This document shows, one piece after another, positions 24,516 to 31,729 of a stretch of DNA of 64,000 nucleotides (the stretch's first letter is position 1; each line of letters opens with the position of its first letter). Under the pieces are notes generated by a model that saw only the letters and a program-made list of their open reading frames with translations, searched no databases and was not told where the DNA came from. The DNA lies in the NCBI GenBank assembly GCA_022819505.1, contig JAJEHD010000011.1, positions 124,001 through 188,000 of the forward strand. Reading direction: 5' to 3'. The translations under genes and the position numbers were made by a program. The DNA is from Acidimicrobiia bacterium. GTDB lineage: Bacteria > Actinomycetota > Acidimicrobiia > Acidimicrobiales > Aldehydirespiratoraceae.

Positions 24516-25601
24516 ATGGCCCCCGGGGCATTGCCGGCCGGCGACCTGATGGCGCTTGCGGCCGCTCTGGTGGACGTGCCCTCCGAGAGCTACGGCGAAG
24601 GGCCGCTCGCGGACCTGATCGAGGCCGACCTGCGCCAGGCCGGGCACCTGAGCGTGGATCGGGTGGGCGACAACGTCGTGGCCCGCACCGATCTGGGCCG
24701 CGGCCGGCGAATAGTCCTGGCCGGCCACACCGACACCGTGCCGGCAAACAACAACGCGCGGGCCCGCGTCGACGGCGATGTGCTGTGGGGCCTGGGCGCG
24801 GCCGACATGAAGGGCGGCATTGCCGTGATGCTGGAGCTGGCCCGGGAGGTCGAAGCCCCGGCCGCCGACGTCACCTACGTGTTCTATGCCCGCGAAGAGG
24901 TCGACGCGGCCGACAACGGCCTGCTGGAGGTGGCCGCAGCCCGACCCGACCTGATCGAGGCCGATGTGGCCCTGCTGGGTGAGCCGACCGCCGCCGCGGT
25001 TGAGGCCGGCTGCCAGGGCACGATGAGGCTGAGCGTCACCCTGGCCGGGGAGAGGGCCCACACCGCCCGCGGCTGGATGGGTCGCAACGCGATACACCGG
25101 CTCGCGGCCGTGCTGAGCGCGGTCTCCGCCTACGACGCCCGCCGGCCCGTGGTGGAGGGATGCGAGTACCGCGAGGGTCTCGAGGCGGTCTCGGTGAGCG
25201 GGGGAGTGGCCGGCAACGTGGTGCCCGATCGCGCCACGCTGATTCTCAACCACCGGTTCGCTCCCGACCGGACGCCCCGGCAAGCCGAGGAGCATGTCCG
25301 GTCGCTCCTCGCGGGCGTGCTCTCCGAGGGTGACACCGTCGAGCTGACCGACATGGCTCCGCCTGCGGCTCCCGGGCTCGACCACCCGCTGCTGACGGGG
25401 CTCATCCGGCGCAGCGGCGTGCCGGTGCGAGCCAAGCTGGGCTGGACCGATGCCGCCTTCTTCGCGGCCCGGGGGGTGCCGGCATCGAACTTCGGTCCCG
25501 GCGATCCGTTGCTGGCCCACACCGCCGGAGAACGCGTGCACCGCGACGAACTCGTCTCGGTCCACGCCGCCCTCGAGGACCTGCTTGTCAACGGCGCCTG
25601 A
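24516..25601 (+). CDS. dapE: Succinyl-diaminopimelate desuccinylase
   Basis: 361 aa, M20 metallopeptidase that removes succinate to yield LL-DAP. Metal and catalytic residues are visible: H71 and D73 in AGHTDTVP, D97 in GAADMKGG, E127 and E128 in AREEVDA, E156 in LGEPT and a C-terminal His in LLAHTAGE. The dimerisation lid is about 165-275. It completes the dapC-dapD-dapE set and is close enough to dapD to be co-translated. Confidence 0.93.
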   Translation: MAPGALPAGDLMALAAALVDVPSESYGEGPLADLIEADLRQAGHLSVDRVGDNVVARTDLGRGRRIVLAGHTDTVPANNNARARVDGDVLWGLGAADMKGGIAVMLELAREVEAPAADVTYVFYAREEVDAADNGLLEVAAARPDLIEADVALLGEPTAAAVEAGCQGTMRLSVTLAGERAHTARGWMGRNAIHRLAAVLSAVSAYDARRPVVEGCEYREGLEAVSVSGGVAGNVVPDRATLILNHRFAPDRTPRQAEEHVRSLLAGVLSEGDTVELTDMAPPAAPGLDHPLLTGLIRRSGVPVRAKLGWTDAAFFAARGVPASNFGPGDPLLAHTAGERVHRDELVSVHAALEDLLVNGA

Positions 25602-25628
25602 GCGGGCGCCGCGGGGCGCCGAGACCGG

Positions 25629-26273
25629 CTAGTAGCGGCGCATCATGGTGACCACCTTGCCGTAGACGGTCACCTCCTCCGGCCCGAACTCCATCGGCTC
25701 CATGTGCTCGTTGGCCGGCTCCAGGACGATCCGGCCTCCGCCTCGCCGCAGCGTCTTGACGGTGGCCTCGTCACCGGGGATCCCGGCCACGACGACCTCG
25801 CCGTCCTCCGCGGTGCTCTGAGCCCGGCACACCACGTAGTCACCGTCGAGGATCCCGGCGTCGATCATCGAGTCGCCCCGTACTCGCAGCATGAACAGCT
25901 CACCCTCACCGGTGAGGTCGGCCGGCATCGGCACCAGTTCCTCGACGTTCTCGGAGGCGAGCACGCCTGATCCGGCGGCGACGTCGCCGACGAGGGGAAC
26001 ATGGCGCACCGGGCGGCGCTCGACGGCCGCGCCCGAGTTCTCGTCGTAGCAGACCTCGATGGCCCGGGGGCGGGTGGGGTCGACCCGCAGGTAGCCGGCC
26101 GAATCGAGCACATCGAGGTGGGCCTTGACCGAGGCCGGCGACCTCAGACCGACCTTGGCTGCGATCTCCCGGATCGAGGGCGGGTAGCCGCGGTCCCGCT
26201 GGTGCTCGACGATCATGTCGAGAATCTGGCGGCGGCGGGCGGTGAGCGGCTTGCGGTGGGCCGGCGGCGTCAT
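25629..26273 (-). CDS. lexA: SOS repressor LexA
   Basis: 214 aa. The N-terminal winged helix (about 8-65, YPPSIREIAAKVGLRSPASVKAHL) binds SOS boxes. The C-terminal S24 protease domain cleaves itself when RecA is activated: cleavage site A100-G101 in VAAGSG, nucleophile S135 in RGDSMIDAG and general base K173 in TVKTL. The ATG at 26273 has GGAGA 5 nt upstream on the minus strand; a further in-frame ATG at 26318 would lie within an SOS box and is rejected. Several LexA boxes lie in its promoter region, so it is probably autoregulated. Confidence 0.96.
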   Translation of the reverse strand: MTPPAHRKPLTARRRQILDMIVEHQRDRGYPPSIREIAAKVGLRSPASVKAHLDVLDSAGYLRVDPTRPRAIEVCYDENSGAAVERRPVRHVPLVGDVAAGSGVLASENVEELVPMPADLTGEGELFMLRVRGDSMIDAGILDGDYVVCRAQSTAEDGEVVVAGIPGDEATVKTLRRGGGRIVLEPANEHMEPMEFGPEEVTVYGKVVTMMRRY

Positions 26274-26304
26274 GTCTGTCTCCGATCTTGGACTTTGAAA
26301 CGGG

Positions 26305-26334
26305 TTGTGTCCGAACATCTGTTCGCTATAGAGT
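26305..26334 (+). promoter_or_regulatory. Promoter of the LysM gene
   Basis: TTGTGT at 26305-26310 and TAGAGT at 26329-26334 are separated by 18 nt, and the LexA box at 26313-26324 fills the spacer, as in the recA promoter. The implied leader is about 120 nt. Confidence 0.5.
26313..26324. promoter_or_regulatory. LexA box 1
   Basis: GAACATCTGTTC, an exact GAACNNNNGTTC match flanked by C and G. It lies 40 nt upstream of the lexA start. Confidence 0.85.
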
Positions 26335-26338
26335 ATGC

Positions 26339-26350
26339 GAACACATGTTC
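26339..26350. promoter_or_regulatory. LexA box 2
   Basis: GAACACATGTTC, an exact consensus match whose centre is 26 bp from that of box 1. On the minus strand it overlaps a TTGAAC hexamer that could serve as the lexA -35 with TATAGC 16 nt downstream. Confidence 0.8.
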
Positions 26351-26367
26351 AACACAGGAGTATATCC

Positions 26368-26379
26368 GTACACATGTTT
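26368..26379. promoter_or_regulatory. LexA box 3, degenerate
   Basis: GTACACATGTTT keeps the palindromic core but departs from consensus at one base in each half site. It lies 29 bp from box 2, beside a minus-strand TATACT that could be a second lexA -10. Confidence 0.45.
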
Positions 26380-26382
26380 GTG

Positions 26383-26394
26383 GAACACGCGTTC
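26383..26394. promoter_or_regulatory. LexA box 4
   Basis: GAACACGCGTTC, an exact consensus match 15 bp from box 3 and about 70 nt upstream of the LysM gene start. Confidence 0.75.
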
Positions 26395-26463
26395 GATGTC
26401 AAGGATCTCGGTTCCGGCGTGGGCGGCGGCGGCCTTGTCACACCCCCGCGGGAGGATGGACCC

Positions 26464-26934
26464 ATGGCCCTAGCCCCCACCCATGCTCTCGTCCCTTCCG
26501 CCGCCCCCGCCTGCGGCGCTCCGCCGCCCGCGGCCCGGGCGGCTCGCCTGCCGGAGTCCGTGTACCGCCGACGGCGGGCGGTCGCGGCGTTGGTAGCGGC
26601 TGCGGTGGTCACGCTGATGGTGGTGGTGGGCCGTCCCGACGGAGTTCCGGTGGGCGAGGCCAACCCCTGGCCTTCCACGGCGGAGGTCTCGTTGTCGACG
26701 GAACTGCCGGGGGTCTATGTGGTGCAGCCGGGCGACACGCTGTGGGACATCGCCCGCGCCCTCGCACCCGGCGAGGATCCCCGTGCTTTGGTCCACGAAC
26801 TGGCCGGCACCGCAGGCGGAGCCGGGCTGGAGCCCGGCCAGCGGATCGTCATCGACGACGTTCGCGCCGTGGCTCTCGGCGACCTGGGAGGCGAGACCTA
26901 CACGCCGCCCGCTCAGCCGGCCACAGCCGGTTGA
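26464..26934 (+). CDS. LysM-domain membrane protein, likely SOS division inhibitor (ChiZ/YneA type)
   Basis: 156 aa. A basic N-terminal part ending YRRRR is followed by one membrane helix (about 39-56) and an extracytoplasmic LysM domain (about 84-131; YVVQPGDTLWDIARALAPGED to LEPGQRIVI). The architecture and the place divergent from lexA match YneA of Bacillus, DivS of Corynebacterium and ChiZ (Rv2719c) of Mycobacterium, which slow division during DNA damage. Four LexA boxes lie between the genes. The ATG has a GGAGG about 8 nt upstream. Function is inferred from architecture and context. Confidence 0.75.
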   Translation: MALAPTHALVPSAAPACGAPPPAARAARLPESVYRRRRAVAALVAAAVVTLMVVVGRPDGVPVGEANPWPSTAEVSLSTELPGVYVVQPGDTLWDIARALAPGEDPRALVHELAGTAGGAGLEPGQRIVIDDVRAVALGDLGGETYTPPAQPATAG

Positions 26935-27686
26935 GACAGCTCCCGGATGTAGCGGACGAAGAGGGTGTCGGAGGATTCGAGGACATGGTCGATGGACAGG
27001 TGGAGCGGCACTGTTCGCCTCGATCCGTGCACAATTCTGGAGCTGGCCCCGCCGGCGACCAGCGGCGCGACCGACAGGCAGAACTCGTCGATCAGGCCGG
27101 CATCGGCCAGTTGCCCGTTGAACGAGGGGCCTCCCTCGGAAAGCACCACCTTGGCGCCGCGTCGGTCGAGCTCGGCCAGGATCTCGGCCGGTTGGGGCCG
27201 TGGCGACGGCAGCTGCACCACCTCCGCCACCGGATCGAGGCGGGCCACGGCTTCAGGCGCGGCGGTGCTGCCGGTGAGGATCACCGGCAAGTCGTCGCCC
27301 GGGCGCTGATCGGCGAACAGCGGCAGGCCCAGGCCGAGGTCGAGGCTGGCGCTGACCACGGCCAGGCGGGGCCGCTCGGCTCGCCCCGCGGCCAGCCGCG
27401 CCCGGCGGGAGGCCGCCCGGGGCCGGGGCACGCCGTAGTGCTCGGCCCGCACCGTGCTGGCCGCGGCAACGATCCAGTCGGTGCTGGCCCGCACAGCCGA
27501 GAAGACGGCCTCGTCGGCCGGGTTGCTGAGCGCTCCGCTGGTGCCGTCGACGGCGGCGGCGCCGTCGGCGGAGGCGATCATGTTGACCATCAGCCACGGC
27601 CTTCCGGCTGGCTTGGGGCGAGCCAGAGCCGGGTAGAGCTCCATCGGGTCGACGTCGACGACGGGGCCGGGCAGCAGTCTCCGCAC
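26913..27686 (-). CDS. RibD C-terminal/dihydrofolate reductase-like pyrimidine reductase family protein
   Basis: 257 aa. It has the DHFR-like fold of RibD C-terminal reductases: PWLMVNMIASADGAAAVDGTSGALS (34-58), then VRASTDWIVAAASTVRAEHYG and VVLSEGGPSFNGQLADAGLIDEFCLSVAPL. In riboflavin synthesis such domains reduce a ribosylamino-pyrimidine with NADPH, but no other rib genes are near and stand-alone actinobacterial members are mostly uncharacterised. GTG start (MRRLLPGP), supported by minus-strand TACCGT 7 nt upstream. Its 3' end overlaps the LysM gene by 22 nt, tail to tail. Confidence 0.8.
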   Translation of the reverse strand: MRRLLPGPVVDVDPMELYPALARPKPAGRPWLMVNMIASADGAAAVDGTSGALSNPADEAVFSAVRASTDWIVAAASTVRAEHYGVPRPRAASRRARLAAGRAERPRLAVVSASLDLGLGLPLFADQRPGDDLPVILTGSTAAPEAVARLDPVAEVVQLPSPRPQPAEILAELDRRGAKVVLSEGGPSFNGQLADAGLIDEFCLSVAPLVAGGASSRIVHGSRRTVPLHLSIDHVLESSDTLFVRYIRELSQPAVAG

Positions 27687-27693
27687 GCTCGCG

Positions 27694-27699
27694 ACGGTA
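27694..27699 (-). promoter_or_regulatory. -10-like TACCGT before the RibD-like gene
   Basis: On the minus strand TACCGT ends 7 nt before the GTG start. It fits the leaderless TANNNT pattern and helps fix the start. Confidence 0.45.
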
Positions 27700-27754
27700 C
27701 CAATGTTGCCGTACACAGTTAATCCCGAAGTAATCCAGAGGCGAGCCCAGAAAT

Positions 27755-27807
27755 CCCTAGGAGGGTCCACAGTCACGCGGGCGTCATCGTCGCCGGGCGT
27801 CCTAGGG
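27755..27807. promoter_or_regulatory. CCTAGG inverted repeat upstream of nrdJ
   Basis: CCCTAGGA at 27755-27762 and TCCTAGGG at 27800-27807 are exact inverted copies, each nearly palindromic itself. They lie 57-109 nt before the nrdJ start and could be a regulator site or a long-range stem. No recognisable NrdR box or cobalamin-riboswitch core was seen. Confidence 0.35.
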
Positions 27808-27840
27808 TCGCGACGGCGGGCGCACCGCCGCACGCCCGGT

Positions 27841-27862
27841 AGAATCTCAGGAGGGTAATTCT
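27841..27862 (+). promoter_or_regulatory. Ribosome site of nrdJ within a small hairpin
   Basis: AGGAGG at 27849-27854, 9 nt from the ATG, lies in the loop between AGAAT (27841-27845) and ATTCT (27858-27862), which can pair over 5 bp. The stem is weak, so any effect on translation is speculative. Confidence 0.35.
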
Positions 27863-27863
27863 C

Positions 27864-30728
27864 ATGACGATGGCCCCCGAGCAGACCGCTCTGATCTCCG
27901 GCAGCCACCCTCTGCCCGCGGGTCAGGAGGATCCGGCTGACCGGATCGTGTGGGAGCGCCGCGACGCGCGCCTGCTGGACCATCGAGACGGATCGGTCGC
28001 CTTCGAGCAGCCCGATGTGGAGGTCCCGGCCACCTGGTCGCAGAACGCGACCAACATCCTGGCCCAGAAGTACTTCCGCGGCCCGCTGGGCACGTCCGAG
28101 CGGGAGTGGTCGCTGAGGCAGGTGGTTGACCGCGTCGTCGGCACCATCACCGCCTGGGGCGACGGGGACGGCTATTTCGCCGACGAGTCCGAGGCGTCGC
28201 GGTTCCGGACCGAGCTGTCGTACCTGCTCTACACCCAGCGGGCCGCCTTCAACTCGCCCGTGTGGTTCAACATCGGTGTGGCCGGGGTGCCCCAGCAGGC
28301 GTCGGCGTGCTTCATCCTGTCGGTCGACGACACGATGGAGTCGATCCTCGAGTGGTACGCCGAGGAGGGCCGGATCTTCAAGGGCGGCTCCGGCGCGGGC
28401 GTGAACCTGTCACATATCCGGGCCAGCTCGGAGCCCCTGGCCGGTGGCGGCACCGCGTCGGGGCCGGTGAGCTTCATGCGGGGAGCGGACGCCTCGGCCG
28501 GCACCATCAAGTCGGGCGGCAAGACCCGCAGGGCGGCCAAGATGGTGGTCCTCGACGCCGACCATCCCGACATCGAGGACTTCATCTGGTGCAAGGCCCG
28601 CGAGGAGCGCAAGTCGAGAGTGCTGGCCGCGGCCGGCTTCGACATGGGCGTCGACGGCGCCGACACCGCCTCGGTGCAGTATCAGAACGCCAACAACTCC
28701 GTGCGGGTATCCGACGAGTTCATGAGGGCGGCCACCTCCGGCGACGACTGGGACCTGACGGCCCGCACCGACGGCACGGTGCTCAAGCGGGTTCCCGCTC
28801 GTTCGATCCTGCGCCAGATGGCGGAGGCCGCGTGGGAGTGCGCCGACCCCGGCGTGCAGTTCGCGACGACCATCAACCACTGGCACACCGCCCCGGTCAC
28901 CGGCCCCATCACCGCCAGCAACCCGTGCTCGGAGTACGTCCATCTCGACGACAGCGCCTGCAACCTGGCCTCGATCAACCTGCTGAGCTTCCTCGACGAC
29001 GACGGCCGCTTCGACGTCGGCGGCTTCCGCAGGGCGGTGCAGGTGGTGTTCGCGGCCCAGGAGATCCTGGTGGGCCACGCCGACTACCCGACCCAGGCCA
29101 TTGCCGACACCACCAGGGCGTTCCGCCAGCTCGGTTTGGGCTACGCCAACCTCGGGGCGCTGCTGATGGCCGTGGGCCTGCCCTACGACTCCGACGAGGG
29201 CCGGGCGGTGGCTGCGGCCATCACCGCGCTCATGACCGGCGAGGCCTACCTCACCTCCACCCGCCTGGCCGAGCGCATGGGACCCTTCGCCGGCTTCCAC
29301 ACCAACCGCGAAGCCATGCTGCGGGTCCTGGACCAGCACCGCACCGCCACCGCCGCCATCGACGAGGACCTGGCGCCCCCCGAAGTCCTAGAGGCGGCCC
29401 AGCTGGCGTGGGACGAGGCCTGCGAGCGCGCCGACCGTCACGGCGTGCGCAACAGCCAGGCGACCGTCCTGGCGCCCACCGGCACCATCGGGCTGCTGAT
29501 GGACTGCGACACCACCGGCATCGAGCCCGATCTAGGGCTGGTCAAGTCCAAGCGGCTGGTGGGCGGCGGAACCATGGAGATCGTCAACACCACCGTGCCG
29601 AGGGCGCTTCGCCGCCTCGGCTACGACGACGAGCAGGTCGAGAGCATCACCGATCACATCGCCGAGCACCACAGCGTGGCCGGAGCGCCCCTCGACGCCG
29701 GGCACCGCGACGTGTTCGCCTGCTCGCTGGGTGACGACGCCATCAGCACGTCCGGGCACATCGAGATGATGGCCGCAGTGCAGCCGTTCCTCTCCGGCGC
29801 CATCTCGAAGACCGTCAACATGCCGGCCGACGCCAGCATCGACGATGTGGAGGAACTCTTCATCGACTCTTGGCGCCTCGGGTTGAAGTCGGTGGCGATC
29901 TACCGCGACAGCTCGAAGGTGTCCCAACCCCTGACCGTCGGCACGGCCGAGGGCTCCGGCACCGCCGAGGGCCCCGCCCGGACCCCGGACATCGAGCCGC
30001 CGGCTGGCGAGGCCCCGGCGGAGCCGGTGCGCCGGCGGCTCCCCAAGTCGCGCCGGTCGCAGACGTTCGAGTTCCGGGTAGCCGACTGCAAGGGCTTCGT
30101 GACGGTGGGGGAGTACCCCGACGGCCGTCCGGGCGAGATCTTCGTCAAGGTCTCCAAGCAGGGCTCGACGCTGGCCGGGATCATGGACGCCTTCGCCATC
30201 TCGCTCAGCCACGGCCTGCAGTACGGCGTGCCGCTGTCCGCCTTCGTCGACACGTTTGTCGGCGTGCGCTTCGAGCCGGCCGGCATCACCGACGATCCCG
30301 ACATCCGCATCGCCACCAGCCTCATGGACTACCTGTTCCGCAAGCTGGCGGTGATGTACCTGACACCGGAGGAGCGGGCCGCGCTGGGCGTCTACACCAC
30401 CGGCGAGCGGACCCAGCCCACGCTTCCCGGCGTGGAGGAGCAGGTCGCCGAGACCGAGCAGGGACACGACCTCCCACCCGATCCGCCCTCGGTCCCGTCG
30501 CCGGTCCAGCTGATCGGCCAGCTCGACTTCTCCGCGGCGTCGGCACCGCCCGAACCGCCAGGGCCCGAGCGGCCCGCGAGCGCAGCGAGCATGAGCGGGG
30601 AACACGCCGCGGACCGGCAGGCGGGCCCGCTGGACGCGCCCTTCTGCATGACCTGCGGCGTCCCGATGCGCCGCGCCGGCTCGTGCTACGTGTGCAACGA
30701 CTGCGGCGCCACCAGCGGCTGCAGCTGA
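27864..30728 (+). CDS. nrdJ: Vitamin B12-dependent (class II) ribonucleotide reductase
   Basis: 954 aa. Reduces ribonucleotides to deoxyribonucleotides with adenosylcobalamin and no oxygen need. Visible: FNSPVWFNIGV with C149 in QQASACF (redox Cys), NPCSEY near 353-358 with the thiyl-radical-region cysteine, and LAPTGTIGLLMDCDTTGIEPD. A TSCPD domain lies near 735-835, then a Pro-rich linker (about 850-920) and a C-terminal zinc ribbon, FCMTCGVPM and CYVCNDCG, ending in the redox tail. The linker contains a copy of a 38-nt repeat also found at 63606-63643. ATG start with AGGAGG. Confidence 0.96.
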   Translation: MTMAPEQTALISGSHPLPAGQEDPADRIVWERRDARLLDHRDGSVAFEQPDVEVPATWSQNATNILAQKYFRGPLGTSEREWSLRQVVDRVVGTITAWGDGDGYFADESEASRFRTELSYLLYTQRAAFNSPVWFNIGVAGVPQQASACFILSVDDTMESILEWYAEEGRIFKGGSGAGVNLSHIRASSEPLAGGGTASGPVSFMRGADASAGTIKSGGKTRRAAKMVVLDADHPDIEDFIWCKAREERKSRVLAAAGFDMGVDGADTASVQYQNANNSVRVSDEFMRAATSGDDWDLTARTDGTVLKRVPARSILRQMAEAAWECADPGVQFATTINHWHTAPVTGPITASNPCSEYVHLDDSACNLASINLLSFLDDDGRFDVGGFRRAVQVVFAAQEILVGHADYPTQAIADTTRAFRQLGLGYANLGALLMAVGLPYDSDEGRAVAAAITALMTGEAYLTSTRLAERMGPFAGFHTNREAMLRVLDQHRTATAAIDEDLAPPEVLEAAQLAWDEACERADRHGVRNSQATVLAPTGTIGLLMDCDTTGIEPDLGLVKSKRLVGGGTMEIVNTTVPRALRRLGYDDEQVESITDHIAEHHSVAGAPLDAGHRDVFACSLGDDAISTSGHIEMMAAVQPFLSGAISKTVNMPADASIDDVEELFIDSWRLGLKSVAIYRDSSKVSQPLTVGTAEGSGTAEGPARTPDIEPPAGEAPAEPVRRRLPKSRRSQTFEFRVADCKGFVTVGEYPDGRPGEIFVKVSKQGSTLAGIMDAFAISLSHGLQYGVPLSAFVDTFVGVRFEPAGITDDPDIRIATSLMDYLFRKLAVMYLTPEERAALGVYTTGERTQPTLPGVEEQVAETEQGHDLPPDPPSVPSPVQLIGQLDFSAASAPPEPPGPERPASAASMSGEHAADRQAGPLDAPFCMTCGVPMRRAGSCYVCNDCGATSGCS
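30562..30599 (-). repeat. 38-nt dispersed repeat, copy within nrdJ
   Basis: The reverse complement of this stretch matches 63606-63643 at 35 of 38 positions (core TCGCTGCGCTC, then CGGGCCGCTCGGGCC). It is read in frame within the nrdJ linker, where it encodes Ala/Ser/Arg/Pro-rich sequence between the TSCPD domain and the zinc ribbon. Confidence 0.75.
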
Positions 30729-30740
30729 TCCCCCGCTGAG

Positions 30741-31217
30741 CTACTCGCCGGTCGCTTCCGCGGTCCCGGCGGCCAGCTTCTTCTTGTGGCGCAGGTAGTT
30801 GCCGACCATCTCACCGAACGGGGCCGGGTTGTAGATGTCCTCCTCGTAGCTCCACAGCCCTCCTCCCGCGTACTTGAGCAGGGTGAAGTTGTACTCCTGG
30901 TGGAGCGAGCCGTCGCCGGGGTCGGCCATCCGGTTCCATACCTTGCACACCACCCACCCCCTCGTCTCGTCGATGATGTACCACTCGATCGGGAAGTGGA
31001 TCATCTCGTTGTTGGGCCACTGGCTCATGGTCGACTGGATCCAGTTGTAGATGGCCTCCCGCCCGCCCATGGTGCCGAAGTGGTGCTCGATGTAGGTGGC
31101 GTCCTCGGTGAACTGGTCGGCCCACTCGCGCCAATCGCCGGACGTGCCGGCTCGCCGGGCCACCTCCTGGTAGCGGGTGAAGGCCTCCTCGATCTCTTCT
31201 CGGCTCCAACGGCTCAT
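30741..31217 (-). CDS. SnoaL/NTF2-like domain protein
   Basis: 158 aa, one alpha+beta cone-fold domain: helix REEIEEAFTRYQEVA, then WADQFTEDATYIEHHFGTMGGREAIYNWI and EWYIIDETRGWVVCKVWNRM. Such proteins include cyclases, dehydratases and isomerases, but the substrate cannot be told. The ATG has AAGGAG upstream on the minus strand. It is encoded downstream of a second SnoaL-like gene, probably in one transcript, and converges on nrdJ with a 12-nt gap. Confidence 0.75.
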   Translation of the reverse strand: MSRWSREEIEEAFTRYQEVARRAGTSGDWREWADQFTEDATYIEHHFGTMGGREAIYNWIQSTMSQWPNNEMIHFPIEWYIIDETRGWVVCKVWNRMADPGDGSLHQEYNFTLLKYAGGGLWSYEEDIYNPAPFGEMVGNYLRHKKKLAAGTAEATGE

Positions 31218-31258
31218 GGCTCACGCTCCTTGCTGTGGGGTGCCTGCTCCGGGCAGGG

Positions 31259-31702
31259 TCAGGGGGACAGCTCGAAGCGTAGGTGACTGCCCAGGTCCCC
31301 TACGAGGTCGACCAGGAAGCAGCGCTCGACGAAGCGCCAGCGCCCGTCGATGCGTTTCAGAGTGTCGTGGTAGCGGCCGCTGATGATGGCCTGCATCGGT
31401 GAGTCCGGAGCCTGCTGGAAGACGATGTAGACCGAGCGGACCGTGGCGGTGCCGCCTTCGGTCTCGATGATCGGGTTGGCGGTGATGTGCCGGGTACGAG
31501 GGGTGCCGTCGTCGTAGGTGATCACCGTGTTCCGGTACATGTCCGCGATGGCCTGCGCTCCCGAGGGACCGTCGCCGTCGTCGCCGTAGCTGAAGGTGCA
31601 GTGCTCCATGAGTTCGCCGACCTCGTCGAAGCGCCCCGCGTCGACAAGCTCGGCGTAGCGGTACAGCTCGTTGGTAATGGCGGTGGCTTCGTCGGAGCCC
31701 AT
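31259..31702 (-). CDS. SnoaL-like domain protein
   Basis: 147 aa from ATG 31702 (MGSDEATAITNELYRYAELVDAGRFDEVGELM); another ATG lies two codons upstream at 31708. Later segments HITANPIIETEGGTATVRSVYIVFQ and ISGRYHDTLKRIDGRWRFVER match the SnoaL_4 type of NTF2-like fold, common in actinobacterial steroid or polyketide catabolism, but the substrate is unknown. The start at 31702 is preferred because TACGGT stands 8 nt before it. It is divergent from yihY. The long open frame running on to 32614 is antisense to yihY. Confidence 0.75.
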   Translation of the reverse strand: MGSDEATAITNELYRYAELVDAGRFDEVGELMEHCTFSYGDDGDGPSGAQAIADMYRNTVITYDDGTPRTRHITANPIIETEGGTATVRSVYIVFQQAPDSPMQAIISGRYHDTLKRIDGRWRFVERCFLVDLVGDLGSHLRFELSP

Positions 31703-31710
31703 AGCCATCG

Positions 31711-31720
31711 ACCGTAGTAT
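31711..31720. promoter_or_regulatory. Overlapping divergent -10 elements
   Basis: Plus-strand TAGTAT at 31715-31720 lies 9 nt before the yihY ATG. Minus-strand TACGGT (31716-31711) lies 8 nt before the SnoaL-like ATG. The two hexamers share two bases, so the two promoters may exclude each other. Confidence 0.45.
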
Positions 31721-31729
31721 CGGCTGGGC

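Noticed and set aside
26274..26318. Longer LexA form starting MFGHNPFQ
   Set aside because: The start would lie in LexA box 1; the ATG at 26273 has a good GGAGA and matches the family N-terminus.
27687..27863. Cobalamin riboswitch before nrdJ
   Set aside because: No B12-box-like core or the multi-stem arrangement was found in the 177-nt region.
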